This document shows, in pieces, positions 6,421 through 11,840 of a stretch of DNA of 11,840 nucleotides. Made by a program: the position numbers and the translations under genes. The first letter of the stretch is position 1, and each line of letters opens with the position of its first letter. Source of the stretch: Candidatus Kaiserbacteria bacterium (GTDB lineage: Bacteria > Patescibacteriota > Minisyncoccia > Phycocordibacterales > UBA2100); assembly GCA_003545515.1 (NCBI GenBank), contig DPYD01000016.1, positions 2,176 to 14,015 of the forward strand, read 5' to 3'. The notes under the pieces are model-generated. The model had not been told where the DNA came from, did not search any database, and worked only from the letters and a program-made list of their open reading frames with translations.

Positions 6421-7346
6421 ATTTCGTTAAACGGGTCCTTGTGACAGGCGCCACGGGGTTTATCGGGAGAAACGTGCTCGCGCCTCTGCAGAGTGCGGGA
6501 TACGAGGTACATGCCGTGCACAACGATGTTCCCCTACCCAATACGCCTGGAGTCTTGTGGCATCAGGCGAATCTGCTGGAGACCTCAGACATAAAAAAGA
6601 TAATGAGTGAGGTGCGTCCTACTCACCTTCTGCATTTTGCGTGGTATGCGGCGCCGGGTGCGTATTGGACATCACCCCTCAATCGCTCATGGAAAGAAGC
6701 GACAAAAACGCTCCTAACCGTTTTCAAAGAAAGCGGCGGCACGCGCGCGGTATGTGCAGGTACCTGCGCAGAATACGATTGGACACTGGGGCAGGACGCT
6801 CTCAGTGAAGACTCGTTGCAGAACCCTTCGACGCTCTATGGGCAGTGTAAGCACGAGACGCGCCTCTGGGCTGAAGAATACTCAAAAAAGAACGGCCTAA
6901 GTTTCGCGTGGGGGCGTATTTTCTTCTTGTTCGGTCCGAACGAAGCCCCGCAACGGCTTGTGCCTTCAGTCATAAACGCGCTTCTCAAAAAAGAACCGGC
7001 TCTTTGCAGCTCCGGAGAGCAAGTACGTGATTTTCTTTTCGTCGATGATGTTGCCGCGGCATTCTGCGCGTTGCTCCAAAGCTCTGTGGAGGGCGCGGTG
7101 AATATCGGAAGCGGCGAGGCGATCGCGGTCAAAGATATCATTTGGTCTATCGCGGAAATGCTCGATAGACGCGATCTGGTCAACCTTGGAGCGCGCCCAA
7201 CCGCGGTGAACGAACCCGCCCGAATCGTTGCGGATATCAGCCGCCTCAAAAATGAAGTGGGATGGCAACCGCAGTACACCCCGCAAGAAGGTCTGGTAAA
7301 AACAGTTACTTGGTGGAAAGAGAATAAAGCTCAATATCGGTACTAG
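6417..7346 (+). CDS. NAD(P)-dependent epimerase/dehydratase-family protein, probable NDP-4-ketosugar reductase
   Basis: Extended short-chain dehydrogenase (SDR) of 309 residues. The N-terminal GATGFIG (11-17) is the dinucleotide-binding Gly motif. The catalytic site is AGTCAEY (114-120, with T116) and the YGQCK Tyr-Lys pair (Y141, K145). RDFLFVDDVA (204-213) and VNIGSG are typical of the nucleotide-sugar SDR C-terminal half. It lacks the Asp-Glu or Asp-Lys dehydratase pair after the catalytic Ser/Thr, favouring a reductase role like NovS or RmlD, reducing the 4-keto group as the last step. It starts on the ATGA overlap with the epimerase gene, so it is probably translationally coupled. Its last 41 bp overlap the tail of the convergent membrane-protein gene. 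Reductase is inferred from context; a 4-epimerase is the alternative. Confidence 0.88.
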   Translation: MNFVKRVLVTGATGFIGRNVLAPLQSAGYEVHAVHNDVPLPNTPGVLWHQANLLETSDIKKIMSEVRPTHLLHFAWYAAPGAYWTSPLNRSWKEATKTLLTVFKESGGTRAVCAGTCAEYDWTLGQDALSEDSLQNPSTLYGQCKHETRLWAEEYSKKNGLSFAWGRIFFLFGPNEAPQRLVPSVINALLKKEPALCSSGEQVRDFLFVDDVAAAFCALLQSSVEGAVNIGSGEAIAVKDIIWSIAEMLDRRDLVNLGARPTAVNEPARIVADISRLKNEVGWQPQYTPQEGLVKTVTWWKENKAQYRY

Positions 7347-9123
7347 TCGCGATAAGAGTCAGTGGTGAGAGAACGGAAAGATCCCACTCCGGCGTTTCCC
7401 GTTTATCCCAAAGAACGTAGCGTACGCCGTTCTCAGTGAGAATGTTCCGGACAGCTCCCACACTCGACACAAGTGCGCGATACTCTTTTTCGAGAATCGG
7501 CAAGAACTGTTCGCGAGCCGAAATGATTTCCGTATCGGTGCGCGAAGAGTGATACCTAGTAAGCGATATATCCGCTTCCACGGACTCAATATTCTCGTAC
7601 ATTACGGTATACGCATTGGACGTGCTCGCGAGCGAAGTTCTCAGATATCCCACAGGGTCATCGCGAGCATCTTTATTAAGATATAGATACACGAACAACG
7701 CTTCTCGCAAGTATTCCATCGGAAAGATGGAAACAGTCGCCGCGTTATTCCAGTAGAGGTCGTGTGAAGTATATATCGTCGTGAGGAAAGGGTAGCTTTC
7801 ACCTCCCGGATCCCCCAACACAATGGCGGGAATCTCTTCCGAGAGCCGTGTAAGAACGGGCGCGAAATCCTGCTCACGGAGTTTATTGTCCGCCGTCGTG
7901 AAGAAAGATTTGTACTGTGTCCCGCCTGTGTGGACGAGTGCGGCAGCTATGAGAAGTACACTGAGGGCTACCCGAAAGCGGACCATTCTATCAGGGAGAA
8001 GCCGCATACACATGTAGATACTCACAAGAATGGAGAGCGGCACGATAAAGTACCAATAGTAATGACCGTACTGTACGGAGCGCCCCGTTATCATCTGCTG
8101 TTCCAGCGCGACCCATCCGGCGGCGATGAGTGCGGCAATGAAAAGGTTGTTCGGATCACTCTTTCTCATATAGAAATAGAACGCGAATAGAAGCGTGGTC
8201 GCGAGCCCCGTCGTGCTCATGATGAACTGTCTGTTGTCTATCGAAAGGAAGAAATGAGCAAGCTGATCGGCGATTGGCGAGGTATACAGCGAATAAAAGG
8301 CCGCCAACTTGACGCCACCTATCAAGAGGCCGATGCACGTGATTGCAACGCCAGAGAGCGCCGCATCCCACTTGCGGGAAGCAAGCGCGAAAAGCGTAAG
8401 GCCGCCGAGAATCGCGAGCATGAAGGTCCATGCGTAAAAATATAGATAGAACAGCAGGCCGAATAGAATGCCCGCGGTAAGTACGTATGCATATGCCGCC
8501 ATATTCTCGCGTGGGGACAACCGCAGGGGCTGTGTGTGCGCGTAGTAGATAGCTATCAGCGCCCCATAGAACGGTATGAGTGGCATGTACGGAAAGTTGG
8601 AGCGGCCGAAAATATTGAAAGTATTGTAAAAAACATCTTTTCCGTGCGCTATCACGGAGAGTATCGTGCCGTTCTCAATTAGAAGGTAGCCGCCGACGGC
8701 AAAAATGGCCGCGGCTGCAGACATATGCGGATCACCGGAAAGGGCCTTGACGAAGAGAAAAATAAGCGTCAGGAGTATGATGAGACCCGCGAAGTTGAGA
8801 GTATTGTAATACGTGACAACATCGACGAAGCTTGTAGTGCGCGTCATAGTGAACGGTGACATGGCGATCTGCTCGTCATTATAGAGGAACGAGTCGGGAT
8901 TCTGCTTCCCCTCCGCAAGGATCGGTTGTCCGAGTGAATGCCCATCGAGTACCTCGCGCGCCCGTGTGAGGTAATAGTGTTCGTCGTTTCCGAAGTGGGC
9001 GATGTTGATTCCCTGATAACGCTCACCAGCAAAGAACGGAAATGCGATGAGCGGTGCTTCTATCAAAAGCGCGAGAAGTATGAATAGTCCGAGCGCCCAC
9101 AGCGGTATTCGCAATATAGTCAT
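7306..9123 (-). CDS. GT-C-like polytopic membrane protein, probable glycosyltransferase
   Basis: 605-residue membrane protein, last gene of the minus-strand operon. One span at about 7-30 is followed by a loop with N46-D47-E48-H-Y-Y and LTRAREVLDG (52-61), a D-E-x-x-Y arrangement of the kind seen in the first outer loop of GT-C enzymes. Hydrophobic spans follow at about 110-128, 137-153, 181-194, 211-250, 256-275, 304-320, 327-341, 355-374 and 384-397. The last 200 residues are soluble, with GDPGGESYPFLTTIYTSHDL early in this part. I do not recognise a specific family; the GT-C idea rests on the loop motif, topology and neighbours. It starts one base after the GT2 stop (TAG-C-ATG), suggesting coupled translation, and its 3' end overlaps the reductase gene on the other strand. 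Confidence 0.82.
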   Translation of the reverse strand: MTILRIPLWALGLFILLALLIEAPLIAFPFFAGERYQGINIAHFGNDEHYYLTRAREVLDGHSLGQPILAEGKQNPDSFLYNDEQIAMSPFTMTRTTSFVDVVTYYNTLNFAGLIILLTLIFLFVKALSGDPHMSAAAAIFAVGGYLLIENGTILSVIAHGKDVFYNTFNIFGRSNFPYMPLIPFYGALIAIYYAHTQPLRLSPRENMAAYAYVLTAGILFGLLFYLYFYAWTFMLAILGGLTLFALASRKWDAALSGVAITCIGLLIGGVKLAAFYSLYTSPIADQLAHFFLSIDNRQFIMSTTGLATTLLFAFYFYMRKSDPNNLFIAALIAAGWVALEQQMITGRSVQYGHYYWYFIVPLSILVSIYMCMRLLPDRMVRFRVALSVLLIAAALVHTGGTQYKSFFTTADNKLREQDFAPVLTRLSEEIPAIVLGDPGGESYPFLTTIYTSHDLYWNNAATVSIFPMEYLREALFVYLYLNKDARDDPVGYLRTSLASTSNAYTVMYENIESVEADISLTRYHSSRTDTEIISAREQFLPILEKEYRALVSSVGAVRNILTENGVRYVLWDKRETPEWDLSVLSPLTLIATSTDIELYSLSTK

Positions 9124-9124
9124 G

Positions 9125-9826
9125 CTATTTGAGCCCGAAGCGGTATAGAAGAAGATTTTTCAGAAATTCGAGCCCCGTCAAAAGGTGTGCGCGGGTGGAC
9201 CCGCTTTTTCTACTTCTCCACACCGTCTCCACTTCGCATATCGGAATGCGGTGACGAATCGCTCTGATAACGAGTTCTGGATCAAGGAACCAATCGTGCG
9301 AATCAAGTTTGAGGATCTCTGCGGCACGACGAGTGAGAAGCTTGGGCGTAGCATTCACGTCCCGGTACGGCGAAGGAAAGAGTGTCCGGAAGATGGTGAA
9401 CCAGATGCGCCCTTGTACCTTCCGCCACGGCGACTCATAACGCACCGTACGCACGGCCTTGCCAATCTCATATCCTTTTGTTTTCATTTCGCGGTACAGT
9501 CGCACGATATCCTCCGGATTTGCTTGACCATCCGCATGTGCCCATCCGATGGTCGCCCCGCGTGCTTTCTCGAGTCCCGCCAATATCCCGCCGCCGTACT
9601 GCTGATTCTCCCTAAGATAGAGTCGTGTGATGCGCGGATTGCGTGCCTGCAATTTTTCCATCACTTCTCCCGTGCTATCACGGGAGCCATTGTTGACAAT
9701 TAATATTTCGTAATCAAGGTGTGCGGCATCAAATACATCACTCATCTCGGAGATAACCGCCTCAAGGTGATTTGCCTCGTTGTAAGCAGGAACGATGATT
9801 GAAAGCTCGAAAGCACTCATATGCAT
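9125..9826 (-). CDS. family 2 glycosyltransferase (dolichol-phosphate-mannose-synthase-like)
   Basis: GT-A fold enzyme of 233 residues, similar in size to DPM1-type synthases that load a sugar from a nucleotide onto polyprenyl phosphate. It opens with LSIIVPAYNEANHLEAVI (8-25), then YEILIVNNGSRDST (39-52) for nucleotide binding, and ENQQYGGGILAGLEKARG (73-90). The metal-site region is GWAHADGQANPEDI (94-107), so the usual first Asp of D-A-D is H97, while D99 is kept. WFLDPELVIRA (179-189) and VWRSRKSGST (202-211) complete the domain. No membrane span is present. It overlaps the upstream dehydratase stop by one base (TAATG); ATG at 9820 is an alternative start. A polyprenyl-phosphate-sugar synthase feeding the two GT-C proteins is a sensible role, but the sugar is not readable. 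Confidence 0.9.
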   Translation of the reverse strand: MHMSAFELSIIVPAYNEANHLEAVISEMSDVFDAAHLDYEILIVNNGSRDSTGEVMEKLQARNPRITRLYLRENQQYGGGILAGLEKARGATIGWAHADGQANPEDIVRLYREMKTKGYEIGKAVRTVRYESPWRKVQGRIWFTIFRTLFPSPYRDVNATPKLLTRRAAEILKLDSHDWFLDPELVIRAIRHRIPICEVETVWRSRKSGSTRAHLLTGLEFLKNLLLYRFGLK

Positions 9827-10839
9827 TACTGCTGACCGGGATTCTTGAGGTTGGGCAAAAAATCAGAATACCACGCCGCAGTCCTCTTCAAGCCATCGCG
9901 AAGGAGAACTTTGGGTTTCCAACTCAACACGCGCTCCGCTTTATGTGAATCAAGATATTGATATTGTATTTCATTCTGCGCAGTATTGAGGATCTGAAAT
10001 TCTAAGTGCGGCGTGTTACGCGAAATTTCTCGTAAAACATCCGAAACCTTGAGTGGCTTGTTATTTCCAAAATTAAATGCTTCTCCGGAGAGAGAATCTC
10101 TCTCCACATGTTCAGCGAGTGTCATATACGCATCCACGACGTCATCCACATAGATGTAGTCGCGCTTAAAGGTGCCATCGCTTCGAATGTCGAGCATACG
10201 ACCGCGGGAGGTAGAGCGGAGCGCATCCGGAATAAGCCGACTCCAGTTCGTATCCCCCGGCCCGTACACATTGCCACACCGTGCGATGGCGATCGGCATA
10301 CCGTACGTCCGCGCATACATTTGCGCCACAAGGTCCGTACAACTTTTTGAGCAATCATATGGGTTCAAACCTTGAAGCGCCGCATCCTCTTTGTAGGGAA
10401 GCTTTGCGTGCGAGCCATACGCCTTGTCGGATGACGCAACGACAATCTCATGTACCGAAGAGGCCGCACGAGCACTTTCGAGAAGTGTCCACGTGCCTTT
10501 TATGTTCGCGTCGAGTGCTTTCGCGGGATGTTTAAGTGCACGACCCACGATCGCCTCTGCGGCCAGATGAAAAATCGCTCGTATCCCCTTCCGCTTCAAG
10601 ACATCATCAAGTGTTTTCTTAGAAGTCACCGAGCCGCGAATGTAGGTAATTTTGCCGCGAACATTTCTCTTCCCTAAAGAAAACGCCGGTAAATCTGGCT
10701 TGATGTCGAGTACATATACTCGTGCTCCAATGTCGGCAAGCTTGGTCGCAAGCGCATAGCCGATGAATCCAGCGCCACCGGTAACCAGAACAGAACGTCC
10801 GCGCCAATGCGATGCCCTGTGCTTTCTCTTCACCGCCAT
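9826..10839 (-). CDS. CDP-glucose 4,6-dehydratase-like SDR (RfbG-like)
   Basis: Extended SDR of 337 residues. GGAGFIG (21-27) binds NAD. The active site reads SSDKAYG (136-142) and YDCSK (Y161, K165). The Asp-Lys pair after the catalytic Ser is that of CDP-glucose 4,6-dehydratases (RmlB has Asp-Glu, GMD Thr-Ser-Glu), and PYDCSKSCTDLV matches the RfbG text there. It would convert CDP-glucose to CDP-4-keto-6-deoxyglucose. The C-terminal half has RDYIYVDDV (226-234) where classical RfbG has RPWQHV, so it belongs to a different subfamily. Start: the frame is open to 10917, but 10839 gives a normal N-terminus, a GGAAG element just upstream, and a 10-bp overlap with the rfbF stop. The extra 26 residues (Lys/Arg/Cys rich) lie inside rfbF and are unlikely. 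Direct coupling to rfbF supports the substrate. Confidence 0.88.
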   Translation of the reverse strand: MAVKRKHRASHWRGRSVLVTGGAGFIGYALATKLADIGARVYVLDIKPDLPAFSLGKRNVRGKITYIRGSVTSKKTLDDVLKRKGIRAIFHLAAEAIVGRALKHPAKALDANIKGTWTLLESARAASSVHEIVVASSDKAYGSHAKLPYKEDAALQGLNPYDCSKSCTDLVAQMYARTYGMPIAIARCGNVYGPGDTNWSRLIPDALRSTSRGRMLDIRSDGTFKRDYIYVDDVVDAYMTLAEHVERDSLSGEAFNFGNNKPLKVSDVLREISRNTPHLEFQILNTAQNEIQYQYLDSHKAERVLSWKPKVLLRDGLKRTAAWYSDFLPNLKNPGQQ

Positions 10840-11669
10840 AGCTTCCACGGAGCAGCGCCTCTTTTCCACGCATCGTTTAGGACTTCGGTATCGCGTATCG
10901 TATCCATGCATTGCCAAAACCCGTGATGCGGCACGGCGGCAAGTTCGTTATCCTTCGCCAACTGCGTAAGCACGTCTTTCTCAAAAACGAGTGCATCATC
11001 TTCAGACATGCGTTTAAAGATCTTCGAATCAATTGCAAAGAAGCCGCCGTTTATCAGAGTTTCATTCATGCCGCTTTCTGCGTAATGCGGCTTCTCACTA
11101 AACCCCTGTACCGTACCGTCTTTTTTTAATATAACCTCGCCAAATCGAACGGGCGGATGCACAGCAGTCATCGTGACGATGCTTTTTTGCTTTGTATGTT
11201 CCGAAAGCAATTTTCCGAGATCAACATTAGCAACACCGTCTCCGTAGGTAAGCATAAACAAAGGGGATTTGATGAACTTCTCCAATTTCTTTATGCGACC
11301 GCCTGTTTGTGTATCGAGACCCGTGTCTATACAACTTATCTGCCACCTTTCTGCAGGCCGTCCGTGATACGTCAGCGAAGTTTTTGAGCCGCCGTGTTTA
11401 AGAGTGAAATCATTTGCGTATAGCTGGTAGCTATTAATGTACTCGCGTATTTTCTCGCCTTTATATCCGAGAGGAAGAATAAATCTCCTAAAACCCTGCG
11501 CATAGTAGATCTTCATGATGTGCCACAAGATCGGTCGGTCCCCGATGCGCACCATCGGCTTCGGGATGAACTCCGTCTCCTCCTTGAGCCGCGTCCCCCG
11601 TCCTCCGCACAAAATGACGACGGGAATGTCCCTGATTTCGGGCGTTTTCGAGACTTTACGCTTTGCCAT
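10830..11669 (-). CDS. rfbF: glucose-1-phosphate cytidylyltransferase
   Basis: 279 residues, slightly longer than the usual about 257 because of about 14 extra N-terminal residues. It makes CDP-glucose from CTP and glucose-1-phosphate in the cytoplasm. Signature text in order: VVILCGGRGTRLKEET (17-32), nucleotide-binding loop; PKPMVRIGDRPILWHIMK (36-53) with K37; GYKGEKIREYI (68-78); DTGLDTQTGGRIKK (115-128); FMLTYGDGVANVD (138-150) with D144, metal site; PPVRFGEV; FSEKP (190-194); INGGFF (206-211); HHGFWQCMDTIRD (248-260) and PWKLW at the end. WHIMK, GYKG, DTG..TGGR and GFWQ.MDT together are specific to RfbF rather than RmlA. The frame is open to 11801, but 11669 is chosen: MAKRK.. gives the family start, a TATACT box sits six bases before it, and upstream residues cross the hairpins. 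It heads the minus-strand operon. Confidence 0.95.
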   Translation of the reverse strand: MAKRKVSKTPEIRDIPVVILCGGRGTRLKEETEFIPKPMVRIGDRPILWHIMKIYYAQGFRRFILPLGYKGEKIREYINSYQLYANDFTLKHGGSKTSLTYHGRPAERWQISCIDTGLDTQTGGRIKKLEKFIKSPLFMLTYGDGVANVDLGKLLSEHTKQKSIVTMTAVHPPVRFGEVILKKDGTVQGFSEKPHYAESGMNETLINGGFFAIDSKIFKRMSEDDALVFEKDVLTQLAKDNELAAVPHHGFWQCMDTIRDTEVLNDAWKRGAAPWKLWR

Positions 11670-11675
11670 GGAACG

Positions 11676-11698
11676 AGTATACCCCGTGAAATATTCAC
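11676..11698 (-). promoter_or_regulatory. candidate rfbF promoter with leaderless start and GTGAA palindrome
   Basis: The minus strand reads TATACT (11681-11676), six bases, then the rfbF ATG at 11669, so a transcript would begin on the start codon. Just upstream, 11686-11698 is the palindrome GTGAA-N3-TTCAC, placed between the -10 and where a -35 would lie; it could be an operator half-site pair. No clear -35 is seen at 16-18 bp spacing. Confidence 0.4.
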
Positions 11699-11737
11699 AC
11701 GCTATACCTTGTTGCTTATGTACGACATGCCGAGTGT

Positions 11738-11826
11738 AAACTGGCTCATTCCGACACCACAGGGCGTTGACCCTGTGGGTCGGAATGCACCCCCTGCGCA
11801 CAAGCGCAGGGCGTTTGCGCCAGTTT
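11738..11826. repeat. nested hairpin structure: outer stem enclosing two hairpins
   Basis: Outer arms AAACTGGC (11738-11745) and GCCAGTTT (11819-11826) enclose two hairpins. Hairpin 1: 11747-11764 with 11771-11787, 17 bp with a single bulged A11756 and loop CGTTGA. Hairpin 2: 11792-11799 with 11804-11811, 8 perfect G/C-rich bp, loop ACAA. A small alternative stem GGCG/CGCC (11810-11813 with 11818-11821) competes with the outer and second stems. Drawn as RNA or single-stranded DNA this is a three-way junction. There is no U-tract on either strand, so a plain terminator is unlikely. The neighbour to the right is outside the window; 11827-11840 show nothing. Confidence 0.7.
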
Positions 11827-11840
11827 CTGACTCCTCGGCT

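Noticed and set aside
10840..10917. N-terminal extension of the dehydratase to 10917
   Set aside because: It lies inside rfbF in another frame and adds Lys/Arg/Cys residues before the normal SDR start; 10839 has an overlap typical of coupled genes.
11670..11801. N-terminal extension of rfbF to an ATG at 11801 (44 extra residues)
   Set aside because: The extension crosses the nested hairpins, is Arg/Cys rich and unlike the family start; ATG 11669 fits the RfbF N-terminus.
11738..11826. Integron attC site or tRNA
   Set aside because: No RYYYAAC/GTTRRRY core pair at the ends and no cloverleaf or T-loop consensus.
1..11840. CRISPR array, rRNA, tRNA, insertion sequence or transposase
   Set aside because: No regularly spaced direct repeats, no RNA-gene consensus and no transposase-like protein were seen on either strand.

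Overview
This window is a surface-polysaccharide (glycan) biosynthesis locus, with eight confidently identified protein-coding genes and one probable gene fragment at the left edge. Base composition is moderate (roughly half G+C by eye), the genes are tightly packed with several overlaps, and the genetic code appears standard (TGA, TAA and TAG all act as stops). Most starts lack a well-placed AGGAGG-type ribosome binding site. The style of the long membrane glycan genes (polymerase fused to TPR repeats, GT-C enzymes with soluble tails) recalls candidate-phyla-radiation (Patescibacteria/Parcubacteria-like) metagenome genomes. That assignment is inference; no taxonomic marker gene is present.

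Layout, left to right. (1) 1-144: the 3' end of an unrecognised plus-strand reading frame. (2) 227-2581, minus: an O-antigen ligase/polymerase-family membrane protein with a C-terminal TPR domain. (3) 2582-2790: an intergenic region holding a 24/25-bp inverted repeat around an AT-rich core. (4) 2791-4449, minus: a GT-C type membrane glycosyltransferase, divergent from (5) the plus-strand operon 4519-7346. That operon encodes a sugar C-methyltransferase, an RmlC-like 4-keto-sugar epimerase and an SDR-type 4-ketoreductase; a strongly structured 117-bp spacer lies before the epimerase gene. (6) 7306-11669, a minus-strand operon transcribed towards the left: rfbF (glucose-1-phosphate cytidylyltransferase), a CDP-glucose 4,6-dehydratase-like enzyme, a family 2 glycosyltransferase and a second GT-C-like membrane protein. 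The two operons converge and overlap tail to tail by 41 bp. (7) 11670-11840: a promoter-like stretch and a compact nested set of hairpins.

Together, the genes support synthesis of a CDP-activated, C-methylated 6-deoxyhexose. RfbF makes CDP-glucose, the dehydratase gives CDP-4-keto-6-deoxyglucose, the RmlC homologue epimerises it, the methyltransferase adds a branching methyl group and the SDR reduces the 4-keto group. This enzyme set matches, step for step, the noviose branch of novobiocin biosynthesis (NovV, NovT, NovW, NovU, NovS), but with a cytidylyl rather than thymidylyl nucleotidyltransferase. No RfbH/ColD-like deoxygenase is seen, so a 3,6-dideoxyhexose product is not indicated. The GT2 and two GT-C proteins would handle sugar transfer to and across the membrane, and the ligase/polymerase would join or transfer finished glycan units.

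The most unusual feature is in the intergenic DNA. Two of the gaps contain long-range inverted repeats (arms about 95 bp apart), and in each the gene-proximal arm ends at, or encloses, the start codon of the next gene. A third gap contains a three-helix nested structure.
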